A stretch of 64,000 nucleotides of DNA from Acheta domesticus (GCA_031308135.1 JAHLJT010009436.1:222747977-222811976), one strand, 5' to 3'. Positions 35,996 to 47,589 are shown, counted from the stretch's first letter. Made by a program: numbers and translations. The notes: generated from the letters alone by a model not told the origin.

Positions 35996-36144
35996 TCCAC
36001 CTAGGGAGTACACGACCTTGCAGTTGGTGGTGGAGCTTGAGTACCCCCATGAGCCTGAGAGCTATGTCAGTGGTAGCCTAGCTACTGGTAGGGCCTCCCT
36101 TGCTGAATAGGTTGAAGGTGAGGGGTCAGACGAAGAAGTACTCC
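35995..36144 (+). ncRNA. Candidate HDV-like self-cleaving ribozyme at the element 5' end
   Basis: The first 150 bases can form the nested double pseudoknot. P1 is CTCCACC (35995-36001) with GGTGGAG (36029-36035), 7/7 pairs. P2 is GGAGTAC (36005-36011) with GTACTCC (36138-36144), 7/7. P3 is ACC (36015-36017) with GGT (36026-36028), and an 8-base L3 joins directly to P1'. A P4 base may be ACCCC (36043-36047) with GGGGT (36122-36126). J4/2 (cagacgaagaa) contains a possible catalytic C (36127 or 36131). Cleavage would fall at 35994/35995, exactly the TAA junction. Known R2-type elements use such ribozymes to free their 5' ends. P1.1 is not clear, and J1/4 is longer than usual. Confidence 0.5.
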
Positions 36145-36457
36145 ATTTTGAGGAGAGTGGGAAGTAAGCAGAGAGGGAAGGGTCATGAACCTTTGGACTT
36201 CCTGTTATCGGCCCATTGAGGGTACAGGAGAGAAACTGGGTTGGCACACCAGGCCACTGATTAGAGTGGAGGCCCGAACCTTGCATTAGCCAGCGAAGGA
36301 GGCTGCCTTCAGCAGTCAGTGAAAATCCCGTAGGGTTTAGTAATGCCGACTGGCGATCGGAGGGTCCCCTTGCTGGGCCCTGCGGGGGGATGCCCCGAGG
36401 CCACTGTGGGTCGCAGTAACGGATCGCAGGAAACAACCCAAAGGTTAAGTGTGATCA

Positions 36458-39400
36458 GTGAACTCGAACTTGCTACCTGCGAATCTTCACTTGAAACCAA
36501 TGAGCAAAATGAATAGAACAAGCAATGTAATGAACCTTAACGTGCCTTGTTCTACCAATGTCCCATACCTGCTCAGAAACCGAGCTAATGTCACCTTGTC
36601 GACATCTGGCTATCCCACGGATGTTAGTCCCAGGGACCCAGAGCCGGCAGTAGCTCGAAGCCATCGTCAGAGATGGACCCGGGATGAATTAATGGAGGTG
36701 ATGTGGTGCTTTTACTATGCAAAAGCGAAAAATGGGGGCTCAGAAATAGAAGTTTTTAAGATATGGAGAGAGCGGAACCCAGATATGAGACCTACCCTAG
36801 ACTCAAAGAAGCTTGCCAGTCAACGACGATACATACTCAGCCGTGGAAAATTCACATCAGAACAACTTGCAGACATCCAGAGAAAACGCAGAGTATGTTC
36901 ATCGATCAAACCATCCACATGACGAACATTTAGAACCATCTAATATCCCTGAAAACGATGATCCCCTTCAAGGTTCATCTCTTTCAAATGAAACATTCGT
37001 CAGTGGTGAAAATTCATCTGGCCATGAGTCACACGATAAGGACATGATGCGGGACCTCCTCCGACGCGAGATAGAGCGAGTTCGTCTACTTCCATTCGAA
37101 TCTCTTGCACCGTTGAGGAGAATTTACGAAAATGCTAAAGCTAAGAGAGTGATAGAAACAGCGAATTCTGTCTTAAATGAGGTTGTACAGACCTCAAGTA
37201 GAGATCTAGATATTACTGAAATCAATCACATCGTGTATGCAACTGAATATCTAGTATCTCAGATAATCTTGGGACCGGCCAAGAACACCGAGACAGAGTA
37301 AAAAGCTCCATACCTCCATGGATGAAAAGAATTATGAAACGGATAGCCGACACACGGCGTGAAATATCACTCCTAGCCGAGGCATCTTCTAAGTCAAACC
37401 ACACGTATAAAGTTCAACAAAAAATACTCCATGTTGAACAAAAATTCCTAATTGACAATGACACAACAAGGCTAATGGTAGCTGAAAAGCTAAAAGAAAA
37501 AATCCAAGCATGGGCTCAACGAATAAGACGGTACAAACGCAGAATCGATTTCCGTGTACAGAACCGGTTGTTTGAAACAGACACGAAGAGATTCTATCGC
37601 AGTCTGACTCAAAAACCGAATGGCAATGCTGCCCCTCCTTCAAAAGATGACGTCGAAACATTTTGGTCAGGAATCTGGGAGGAAACCAGATCCTACAACA
37701 AAGACGCATCGTGGCTCCAATCTGAAGTTGATGCTGCCAATGGACTCGTGGAAACAGTGGAACATGTTCAAGGATTCTCGAAAGAGGACCTATGCCAAAC
37801 AATTAAGAATATGGGAAACTGGAAATACCCTGGGGTTGATAAGATCCAGATTTATTGGATTAAGAAATTAACAGCACTACATTCTCATCTTGCAAAGGCT
37901 GTTAATAAAATTTTAGAAAACCCTAACGAACTCCCCGAATGGCTCACTCGCGGCATCACGTATTTGCTACCCAAAGGAGGAGACAGCTCTTTGGCGATGA
38001 ACTACAGGCCAATTACTTGCCTGCCAGTAATGTACAAACTTATAAGTGCAGCCATTGCTGACAAAATGTATAGGCACCTAGAGAAGAACCATCTGTTGCC
38101 TGTTGAACAGAAAGGATGTCGTAAAGGTTCCTATGGCTGTAAGGAAATCTTGCTTCTGAATAAAATAATTTTGAATGATGTAAAGAAACGAAAACGTAAT
38201 TTAAGCATGGCTTGGATTGACTACCAGAAGGCCTTTGACTGTGTACCACACGATTGGATTTTGAAGACCCTGGAGATCTATCGATTTCATCCTAGACTTG
38301 TTGAGTTTTGCAAGGCTAGTATGAAGTCGTGGAGCACCAGGTTACTAATCCACAGCGGAAAGGGAGTAGTAGAAACAAGAAGTATTCAGATTAACAGGGG
38401 AATTTTTCAAGGAGATTCACTATCCCCTCTGTTGTTTTGCATTAGTTTGATTCCTCTATCAAGACAGCTGTCGCACACTGACTTTGGTTACAAGCTCCAT
38501 GGTGATGAAATGCCTGTATCACATTTATTTTACATGGATGATCTGAAAGTGTTTGCTAAGAATGAAGCGATTCTCTCCGAATGCTGTCTGTCATCAATGA
38601 TTTTAGCAATGACATCTGCATGAAGTTTGGTCTTGACAAGTGTGCAAAAGTCAACTTAAAAAGAGGCAAAATGACAACGTCAGAGAACATTGAAGTTGAT
38701 AGACACACTGTGATTCAAGATCTTGAGCCAGGTAAAACTTACAAATATCTGGGCATTGAAGAATGTGGACCGTCTCGAACAACACAATGAAAGAGAGAAT
38801 TCGCAGGGAGTATTATAGACGAGTGAGACTTGTCCTGCAGTCCGCTCTGAACTCAAGGAATAAAATATCAGCAATAGGTAGTTTGGCGGTGCCTGTAGCC
38901 GAATACAGTTTCGGAATAGTAGACTGGACTGAACAGGAAATTCGCATCATGGATCGAAAAACCAGAAAACTGCTTACAATGCATCATGTCGCCCACCCCC
39001 GAGCTGATGTACATAGACTTTATGTTTCACGTAAGGAAGGAGGAAGAGACCTGAGACAAATTGAAGCCTCCTGGCACAATGCAATAACCGGGATGGGAAA
39101 GTGTGTAGTCAGCCATCAAGATGACCCACTAATGAGGCAGGTAATGAAATCTGACCGAAGAATGGGAAACAGAGGCATTGTAAGTGTAGCAAGAAGCATT
39201 GCGAACAAGACTATGCAAGACACCCAGAATGACAGAGACACTGAACTTCTGATGCTACTTAACATGAAATTTGAGACACAGAAAATATTAAAGAAATCGT
39301 GGAGAGACAAACCACTCCACGGACAATATCTAAAAAGAATGGACAAGGTGCAGATCAATAAAGATCAATCATTTATGTGGCTTAAAAGGGGAAGAATGAA

Positions 39401-40061
39401 GCCAGAATCGGAAGCACTTGTAATAGCTGCCCAAGATCAGGCCTTGAGAACACGACATTATGATAAAGCGGTTCTCAAAATTTCCCAAGATGATAAATGC
39501 CGCATTTGTCAGGAACACGTAGAAACCATTGATCATATTGTCTCAGCTTGTCCAATTCTAGCAAAGACCGAATATTTGAAAAGACACGACAGGGTGTGTA
39601 GCTACCTCCACTGGCAGATCTGTACCGCCCTCGAAGTTCCGAACACATGCCCCAAGTGGTACGAACACTCACCGAAACCGGTGACGTCTGTTGGATTGTG
39701 TACGATATTGTACGACCAACAAATTCAAACTGATCGCACGATAGCAGCAAACAAGCCGGATATAGTCATCCGGGATATGGAGAAAAAATCATGTTTACTT
39801 ATCGGTGTTGCTGTACCTTGCGATCAAAACGTCGTTACCAAGGAGGCAGAGAAATGTCTTAAATACAAGAGTTTGGAAATCGAGATCAGCCGAATGTGGA
39901 GCGTAAAAGCACAGGTCGTACCGATAGTTATCGGAGCTCTGAGATTTGTTCCGCAAAATTTGTGTAAGAACTTGTCTAAACTCCCAGGTAATCCAAAAGA
40001 CTGGGAAGTGCAAGAAATCGCTTTATTTGGAACAGCCCACATTTTGCGCAAAGTATTGTAG
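36458..40061 (+). pseudogene. R4/Dong-like polyprotein: Myb, RT, zinc knuckle, RLE (frameshifted)
   Basis: Read in four joined frames, with shifts near 36.85, 37.30, 38.60 and 38.77 kb. The N-terminus has a Myb-like motif, RQRWTRDELMEVMWCFYYA. The RT region (37.3-38.8 kb) shows GVDKIQIYWIKKLTALH, NYRPITCLPVMYKLISA, AWIDYQKAFDCVPHDWI, FQGDSLSPLLFCISLIPL and the YMDD catalytic box (SHLFYMDDLKVF). The C-terminus has a CX2CX8HX4C knuckle (CRICQEHVETIDHIVSAC, about 39.5 kb) and an RLE core NKPDIVIRD ... GVAVPCDQN ... KCLKYKSLEIEI. The protein would bind, nick and reverse-transcribe at its DNA target. Catalytic residues survive but the frame does not. Confidence 0.8.
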
Positions 40062-40190
40062 AGGCACCGACAGTCCCTAGATCTACCCCTTAGGTAGCTG
40101 GTTGCAACCTGGAGTAGATTTTATATCAGCCGACACATAACATCTTTAGTCGTGATTTAGAGGAATAATGATAAAAATGTATTTATCAAT

Positions 40191-40860
40191 GGCGAGGCTG
40201 AGGCCATAGGGCCTGCTCTTCCACCTAACCACTCAATCTATTGAGTGACGTCTACAGAGTAGTAATATTTTACTACGTATACAGAGTCTCTGTACTAGTC
40301 TACGTATACAGAGTAGTAATATTTTAAGAGGGGGAGGGCCAGCTGTACATTTACATCTGGGAGAGCAATACTAGGGACCACCCCGGCATACGCCTTAAGC
40401 GATTGAGTAAACCCAGAAAACCTCAATCAGGATGGCGGCTAAAGGCCGAACATTTTAAAAACAAAGAGAGAAGTGAAAGAGAGGGGAAACACAGATGGAA
40501 ATGAAGAAGAAAGGCCGAAAGAGAAAGAAGAAAGGAGAGAGGCTAAAAGGGGGGACAACTGTACATTTATGACTGGGAGTGCAAGACAAGGGACCATCCC
40601 GGCGTGCGCCTTAAGCGATTGAGTAAACCGAGAAAAATCTCAATCAGGATGGCGGCTTAGGGCCGAACATTAATAGAGCAGAATATATACACAGTAGAGA
40701 AAGGGAAGAGAAGAAGTTCGGAGGGGGGAGTCATAAAGAAAAAAATGGGGAAATTTATGAGAGAAAGGGAATGGAGAAGAAGCGAAGAAAAGGAGGGAGA
40801 AAAAGTAGGCGGAGGACGTGAAGTTATTCCAGAGATGTTACATCAAGGTACATTCGGTAT
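40191..40860 (+). repeat. Degenerate tandem repeat with GC-rich units
   Basis: Two units of about 215 bases: 40345-40455 and 40560-40672 share gggaccacccCGGC-type sequence, cgccttaagcgattgagtaa, aacctcaatcaggatggcgg and ggccgaacatt. Purine-rich aga/gaa tracts (40456-40550 and 40690-40810) separate them. 40261-40330 has smaller repeats of tatacagagtagtaatattt. The unit resembles common insect repeat tails, but I cannot assign a family. Confidence 0.6.
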
Positions 40861-41317
40861 ACATGAGCACTTTACGTAAGTATATAATCATTTTTAACAC
40901 AAGAGGAGTACAATACATTATAGGTTAATAGTAACAATAATTTAAAATACAATATTGACAGTATTCAGGAACAATATAAAAGTATAATAGGATCCTAACA
41001 TCAAATTGTATTTATACCAATATATTGCAGTAAAGATTATGATGATAATACAAAGATAGCTACGAGTATAAGTACTTTTATCTGGAACGCCGCTAGTCAC
41101 TTTATGTATATTTTATTTAAACAATTCCATTAACATACACTGAAAATTATATGATTGTATTAAATAATTTAGAGGGTGCGATACAGAATGGAAAGTGAAG
41201 AGAGTCATGAGGTATGGGATGGAATTTTGAATTTAGAGAGTGCGGAAAGTACAGCATTTGGAGGGTGCGGTGACCGGGTGGTTGAAAGTGGGAAAAGTCT
41301 GGAGATTGAAGGAGATG
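40861..41317 (-). other. Probable 3' UTR of the LINE at 41.3-43.0 kb
   Basis: AT-rich, noncoding, adjoining the stop of the minus-strand RT remnant at 41318. No terminal tail found. Confidence 0.35.
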
Positions 41318-42960
41318 TTAACAGCCATTCTGCATGTCATTATTTCTTACCCATGCGGTTAATTCATTTTTGAATTTACGGAAAGTATTTGAATGTTTTA
41401 GACTTGCTGGTAGTTTATTCCAGGCTCGGATAGTTGTAACGGTGAATGATCTACTGAACGAAGTAGTGTTGTGACGTGGTACGCAAAGCAGTGCTGAATC
41501 ACGATCTCGATTTAATTTCAGAGGATTGAAGTTACTTATAAGGCGTGTTACATGTGTACCGTTCAAAATTTTATGAAGAAGAAGTAAAGAATGAAATAAA
41601 CGCCTTTTGTCTAGAGTAAGCATTTGAAGTTTGTCGAAAAAATCTGATACATGGTCATATTTCCTTAAATCAAAAATAAACCGTACGCATGCGTTCTGGG
41701 TTACTTGAAGTTTACGTGGCAATTTAAATGTCATGTTGGTCAGAAGAAAGTCACAATAGTCGAAATATGGCATAATAAGAGATTTTATGAGAGTCTCAAC
41801 TGTGCTAATTGGTAAAAGTGTTCGTAGGCGTTTCAGGGAAAGCATTGAGGCAAAAACTTTACGGCAGGTTGAATCTATATGCGAGTTCCAGCTGAGGGTG
41901 TTGTCGATAAGCACACCTAGGTTTTTGACTTCTGAACACCAGGGTAGAACGGTGTCATTAATACAAATTTTAGGCAGAGCAGCAGATGAGATTTTATTCA
42001 TAGTGCTTTTCGAATCATGCACTGTGACTTATTTGGGTTTAACTGTAAGTCTAGAGACGCTGCCCAGATGTTCAGTGTTATCAAATCTTCATTAATTTTT
42101 TGTGCGAGTGAGAAGAGGTGAGACGGGTGACCGCTTAGGTACATCTGAAGATCATCCGCATACATTTGATGACTGCAATATTTTAGCGCATTACCAACGT
42201 CATTTACATAGATTAAGAAGGCCAGTGGCCCTAACACAGTGCCTTGAGCAACTTCGCGGTTAAGTACCAAGTCACTTGAGCTGCGGTACCGGATACCACT
42301 CTTTGGGTTCTTGAAGTTAAGTAATTGAGAAACCATGTACGTGTCTGCTGTGCAAATGCCATGATTTTTAGTTTTGCGAGCAAGATGTCATGATCTACGG
42401 AATCGAACGCTATGCTGAAATCAAGAAGAATCAAAACTTATATTACTGTTATCTATTGCTTTTCTGGCCTCTTCAATAACGTTTAGTAGCGCGGTTCCAG
42501 CATTTCTGCCGGAACGGAAACCTGATTGCTGATCATTTAAAAGTGATTTTTTTGGAGATACTGTTCAGTTTGCTTCCGGACGACTTTTTCGAGTACTTTA
42601 GAGATAGTTTGGAGTATGCTTATTGGGCGGTTTTCAATAGTGTTTTTGTTTGATGCTGTTTTGGGAATAGGATGCACGAGCGCAGTCTTCCAGGATAAAG
42701 GTATTGTCCGCTCATTAGTGAGAAATTTATTATAATAATTATTATTATATATATAATTAATTATATATATAAATTAATTATATATATAAATTAAAAAAAT
42801 TAAAATTATTTCGGTGATGGTTGGGTAAATCACATCTAGGCTAGTTTTTAGCAGTTTGGCATTGATACCATCGGAACCTGAAGCATTTGATTTGAGACTT
42901 TGAACGATCTTGATTACATCCTCATGTTCAAAATCCCACTGAACCAGCACCAACCAAAAG
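41318..42960 (-). pseudogene. Decayed APE-type LINE reverse transcriptase (CR1/jockey group)
   Basis: Minus-strand frames join to a partial ORF2: SLKSNASGSDGINAKLLK (near 42890); a block of KTALVHPIPK and ENRPISIL type (near 42650-42600); QQSGFRSGRNAGTALL; ILLDFSIAFDSVDHDILLAK (42430); GTVLGPLAFLIYVNDVGNAL; MYADDLQMYL (the YADD box); then VKNLGVLIDNTLSWNSHID and a long thumb ending WVRNNDMQNGC. At least three frameshifts, and an AT-only tract (42722-42800, ttataataattattattata and following) inserted in the RT. The family is unrelated to the 11-kb LINE. Confidence 0.75.
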
Positions 42961-43126
42961 AATCTACATTTAACAAATAAAAATATTGCAGGAGCTTAAT
43001 TGGGTTAACTTCAAATTACAATTGTTCAATATTTGTTATTCTGAAACCACCACGTGTAAAGCCTTATGGCTGAGCAGTGAATAAAAATAAATTTAAAAAA
43101 ATATTTCGAGGAATTTTGCTTCTCAC

Positions 43127-43486
43127 CGATTTATTTATTTGTCAAAAAAACAGTAAAAACTGTATATGACGTGTGGGGAAAGAGATTTACCTGCGCACAT
43201 TTTCTTGAAGGCCAGAATCAAAAAATACGAAAATAAAATACGAAAAAATGAATTTAGAAAATAATTATTTTAGAAAAATAAACATATTTGAAAAATATTT
43301 GTTCCCGAGTTATAGAAAATCAATTTCAACGGTAAATGAACTACAAGCAAAAGGAGTGCTCAACAAAACGTGCGTATAGTGAAGCTACATTAACGTCCAG
43401 AAGCAAAACAAGGGGCCATCTCAGCATTTGCTCAATGGATGAGGGAAACTGGACAAAAACCTGATCGAGATGGGGGTCATTGACCC
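43127..43486 (-). mobile_element. CR1-like LINE 3' end fragment
   Basis: A minus-strand copy of the last 360 bases of the LINE. It starts near cgggtcaatgacccccatct and ends in CAGTttttACTG and (AAAT)n at 43130-43162. It is almost base for base the same as 20567-20930, so it is the same subfamily as the nested LINE and 5'-truncated. Confidence 0.75.
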
Positions 43487-43930
43487 GGATTCACTACTAT
43501 GTGCCTTTACATTAGTGAACATTCACGATCGTGAGTCACACGTGCGATAAAGCAAAGCATTGAATTCTGAATAAATGATTCTTAAGATTTTTTGATGTAT
43601 TGCTTTTAATTAAACATTCTGTGGTAGAGATGTAAATTGAAAAGAGGAAAAATTGCACTGTTATGGTACTTAAATGTATTTTTCACAAAGATTCCGTCCT
43701 CAAGACTCTTGGTGCAACACATATTAATATTAATTTTTATTATTTTACGAAACATATGCTGAATAATTATTGCATATTTTGACATGTAGATTTCCTGAAA
43801 TGGGTCTGGGCTGCAAAAATAAACACTTTGCTCCTTTTGCATTTAGTAAATGCCGAACATGTTCAGAACAATGTACATACTTGAAAGTACATTATTATTA
43901 GACACATTAATTAACAAGAGAGCAAAATTC
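43487..43930 (-). other. Probable 3' UTR of the membrane-protein gene
   Basis: Follows the stop codon of the proline-rich exon. A minus-strand AATAAA lies at 43741-43736. Otherwise AT-rich and noncoding. Confidence 0.4.
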
Positions 43931-44283
43931 TTATTTGGTAGTGGTCCAGTCTTCCATTGCACCTGGAGGTGAAGTCTTTGTGCTGTATGCTCCTTGCATC
44001 TGTGGTGATGGTTGAAATGGTGATGGTTGTTGGGATGGTGGAGGTTGTTGAAATGGTGGTGGTTGTGGGAATGGTGTCTGTTGTTGAAATGGTGGTGGTT
44101 GTGGGAATGGTGGCGGTTGTCCGTAAGGATATCCTCCATAAGTCACCACCGCCACTCCTGGTGGATATGGTGGAGGCGGCTGTACATGAGTTGGGGGATA
44201 AACATAGCCTCTTGAAGTTGCAAATTCCTTACTCAGTTCGTTGTGAAAACTTCCAACTGTGAATAATGCCAACAGACTCATGA
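43931..44283 (-). CDS. Last exon of a small membrane protein with a proline/glutamine-rich tail
   Basis: A good acceptor (tgtgtttaattgtttcag) precedes TC-ATG-AGT. The first two bases complete a GTC codon with the G that ends the upstream exon at 44949. The exon encodes the end of a transmembrane helix (MSLLALFTVGSFHNEL), then SKEFATSRGYVYPPTHVQ, a Pro/Gln/Phe-rich low-complexity tail (about 75 residues with PPPFQQ-like repeats) and a final SPPGAMEDWTTTK-stop. With the upstream exon it resembles small four-helix insect membrane proteins of unknown function (DUF4728-like), a tentative comparison. The tail is probably cytosolic and could bind WW or SH3 domains. Confidence 0.6.
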
Positions 44284-44948
44284 CTGAAACAATTAAACAC
44301 AAGTAAGTTATGTTATTTATTTGCATTGTGAATTTGATGAGTATTGATTAAAAACCTTGGGAAACCATCTACAATATTTTATAAAATAATTTAATCATTA
44401 AGATTTATCTAATCATTGAAATATGTCAACGTATTTAAAATATTACTGAAGTTACCAGGACAATATAAAAGAAAACATGAGGGGACGAAGCTAGATGAAA
44501 CGCTTTAAAGAGATTTTCTGCGTTTTAAGTTATACGTAGCCAGGATAGATTTTGTGGAAAGATTACGATCTATTGTGAAGTGCAAGATAATACGTTTAAC
44601 ATTGTGTTATAAATTGTATAAAAACGTATTTTGCCTTAAAAGTCTTTTTGATGTGGATTATGAGTGTTCATAGAAAAACGTACTGGGTATTTTGAAAATT
44701 AATGTCAATTTCGAAAATTGAAAAGCACCTTCAAAATGTTTCAAAGGTCCATTCCAAGTCGAAGAAATCCAGACTCTGAAGAAGTCGACTTCATAATATA
44801 TTCGAGGCACATTATCGCATCAATGATCAGGACTATATTTCGCAATCCATTGACTAATTTTGTTTTGTAGATGAATTTTTCTCAGTGTAAATTTACAAAT
44901 ATATTAAACTATAATGAGAGAATTGCATAACGATTTATGGAAACTCAC

Positions 44949-45093
44949 CTAGAAAAAATATACCCATGACTGACGTAAGCACGATGAATCCTATTTCATT
45001 TTCAGAGAATAGATAAGAGACGGTAAGTGCAGCGTGCAATGCAATCCAGCACACTGAAGACATTAGCCAAGCTGTCACCCAAGCTGATGACCT
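44949..45093 (-). CDS. Internal exon of the same membrane protein
   Basis: 145 bases between acceptor gcttttttcag (ending 45094) and donor CTAG|GTGAGT (44948). Phase 0 at the start, phase 1 at the end, matching the next exon. It encodes RSSAWVTAWLMSSVCWIALH followed by AALTVSYLFSENEIGFIVLT and SVMGIFFL: two hydrophobic helices separated by an acidic SENE loop. The intron to the last exon is about 665 bases. The upstream exon, which must end in phase 0, was not found; DNA above 45.1 kb is packed with mobile elements, implying a long intron. Confidence 0.6.
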
Positions 45094-45289
45094 CTGAAAA
45101 AAGCATTGTCAGTTAATTACTTGAAAGCGCATACTAGTAAAGTTCGTAAATCAGCTAATGACGCATTATTGAAAACCACTTGTACTTGAGAGCAAGCTTG
45201 AGAAACCACACATAACGATAAACAGCATTCTCTACCAAGTTGAGAATGCTGTTTATAGGAGCGCGCCAGCGTCTTTGTTTAGAGATGAA

Positions 45290-45575
45290 AGGCTACGTCA
45301 TTTGGTGGCTCAGAGCGAAGTCACCTTTCACCAAGGAGGTCCGGGTTCTATTCCCGTCGATCTCATGTGAAATTTGTTCTAACAAAACCAGTTTCACAGC
45401 TTCACAAGGACTAGTCCAACCCCTGTGAAGTGCCCTAAACCCTACCTCAATCCTTATTCCTTCCCAATTCTGGCCGCTGGGTGGTGACGCAGAGGCGCGC
45501 AAGAGAGAGGCGCGTGTGCGTGGAGATGCTACCTGGCGGTCCTCTGGACAACTGCGACGACACGTGACGTACATG
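45290..45575 (+). mobile_element. tRNA-headed SINE
   Basis: A-box-like tggtggctcagagcg (45303-45317) and B-box-like gggttctattccc (45343-45355) lie at tRNA spacing, followed by a GC-richer body that includes ctggccgctgggtggtgacg. Ends are not defined by a clear target duplication. Not a functional tRNA gene: the head lacks a credible cloverleaf and CCA-side acceptor pairing. Confidence 0.5.
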
Positions 45576-45822
45576 ACATACAATTAATTGATATTAATGG
45601 AGGATTACTCGGAAAAAAGCGCAAAGCGCTCAACGCCCCTAAAGAGGCTTAGAGACGCGTTGCGTCAAATGTAGACGCAACGAATGTAAAAACAAAAAAT
45701 GGAGATATAAGGATACTCAATTCAAAATGAAAATGGGACCATACCAAACTATTACGGGGAAGAAAGCGCGATTTATTTCGTTACAAATCTAGTATCCAAT
45801 ACCAATTAAAAGTTTAACTATA

Positions 45823-46374
45823 CAGGATGTCCGGGGAGGAAACGTCGAAACTTCGAAAATAAGCTCTTAAGACAATTCTAAGCGTATTTTGTCTTATAAA
45901 CAACACGGATATTCCGAATGGTTGAACCGCTATTAGCACTCAAAACTTGCTTCGAAAATAATTATGTTAGACAAAAATATGCATTATGGAAGCATATAAA
46001 CACTCCAGAAACATTTAAATTGTTTATTGTTTACAAAATAAATGAATATATTTGCTCAGACAGAAACATTAAAGGCGAAATAAAAAAGCAGTCGAATTGT
46101 ATAAATTGGGTGTTTTTTTATTTCTCACTTAATTTTTCTTTCTGAACAAAAATATTCATTTCTTTTAAAAGTAATACACAATTTACATGTTTCTGGAGTG
46201 TTTCTATGCTTCTATAATGCAAATTTTTGCCTATAAATCAATTTTTCAAACCAACTTTTGAGTGCTTATTGCGGCTCCCCCATTCGGAATATCCACGTAG
46301 TTTATTACACAAAACTTAGAATTGTTTTAAGAGCTTATTTTCCAAGTTTCGACGTTTGCTCCCCGGACACCCTG
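45823..46374. mobile_element. 552-bp foldback MITE with about 250-bp terminal inverted repeats
   Basis: Left end CAGGATGTCCGGGGAGGAAA and right end (reverse complement) CAGGGTGTCCGGGGAGCAAA, each flanked by TA. The inverted arms keep matching inward through aataagctctta, attccgaatgg, gcattatggaagcata and aacactccagaaacat to about 46085 and 46130. The element is therefore almost entirely a hairpin. No coding frame. TA flanks suggest a mariner/Tc1-type relationship, which is unproven. Confidence 0.75.
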
Positions 46375-46377
46375 TAT

Positions 46378-46955
46378 TTGTACATGTCTGCTCCTAATAT
46401 TGGACGAAATAAAAGTTTATTTTTCTCCTCAAAACGATTCAAAATTTTGAAACTAATTCCTTCGATGAGCAGAAAATTTCTACTGTAATATTCACTTAAA
46501 TCGTTTAATTTAAGCTAAGTATTTTCTCAGAATTTAAACCAAGTAAATTTCTTTTTTATGCAAGAACCAACTACCACTAACCCAACTACTCCAACCAACT
46601 ACCAAAATGTTCAATTCCAACGAATAAGTACTAAAAATTGAATATAAAGAAAAATAATTTTTATTTCATTCTTGTACTAGAACGGTAAGAAAAGCAACTT
46701 AAAGGGACAAAAATAAAGAGTTAATGCAAATCTTGCGTAATGTGTCTCCGAAGTTATATTTTATCAGCTGATTCTCAACCTCTATGAAGGAGACCATGGC
46801 TGATTTCGTAGAAGCGGTCTCTGAACTCGCTTCTTGCTCCTGGGGACTTTTGTTAGCGAAACTGACTGTACAGACCCGTGTTTACACTGTTAGTTCCACG
46901 AAGTGTCGCAATCGCATCCTTCATTCTTTGGTTGGTCGAATAATTTATATCTATA
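46378..46955. other. No supported feature
   Basis: AT-rich between the foldback MITE and the Helitron. A 62-codon frame at 46784 is not supported by any family or splice evidence. Confidence 0.45.
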
Positions 46956-47589
46956 TCTATACTAATATATAAAGTCAGAACAGCACTGACTTACAGCGCG
47001 ATAATCTCTGAATCTACTGAACCAATACTGATGAAACTTTTGTACTAGCTACCTTTAAAGGTATGGAGTAACATAGGCTATGATTTACAATCATGTATTT
47101 ACAAAATAATTGCTGTATTCTTCATTACTGTATTCACAAAATAATTCCTTTTCCGGACATTTTGCGCCTGGCTTTACATCACAGATTCAATAGTGGATCA
47201 ATGTCAATAGTTTAGCTGCGCGCCACCAGAGGATGAGGTCTGAGATCTACTGTTTTCATCAATGGCCAGAATTATTACGAAATTCATTGGGGTTTGAACA
47301 ACGCTATGTAAAGTCCGTGAGTGATCGTTGGTGTTTTATTTGTTTTCAATGTTGATGGAACATTTGAACGAAATACTTACTGAAAGTACGTAGTAAAGAA
47401 CGTCAATGTACAACATTGTCCTTAGTCCGTTTGGTACACAAATTGTGGCAAGAAAACATGTGAGTTTTAAAGTATTTAGAGAGTTAAAGGTACAAAAATA
47501 TACAGTACAAAATATATAGTAATGTGCAATGTACAATATGTAGATATCGTATACAGGTATCGTATATTTTCTAAACAACCTCTTCTTTT

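Larger units (their letters stand above)
35995..40165 (+). mobile_element. R4/Dong-clade site-specific LINE, near full length
   Basis: About 4.17 kb from ctccacctagggagtacacg to ttagaggaa. It has a 460-base GC-rich leader, one long coding region with N-terminal Myb-like domain, RT, CCHC knuckle and restriction-like endonuclease (RLE), and a 100-base 3' UTR. This single-ORF, C-terminal RLE layout defines the R2/R4-type early-branching LINEs, and insertion in TAA repeats is the known habit of Dong. Four frame breaks show that this copy is inactive. Confidence 0.75.

Noticed and set aside
43957..44262. Plus-strand frames rich in V/M/E and W opposite the proline-rich exon
   Set aside because: Shadow of the CCA/CCT-rich coding repeat on the minus strand; no splice or family support.
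45295..45370. Possible tRNA gene
   Set aside because: Pol III boxes only; the acceptor stem does not pair, so SINE head.
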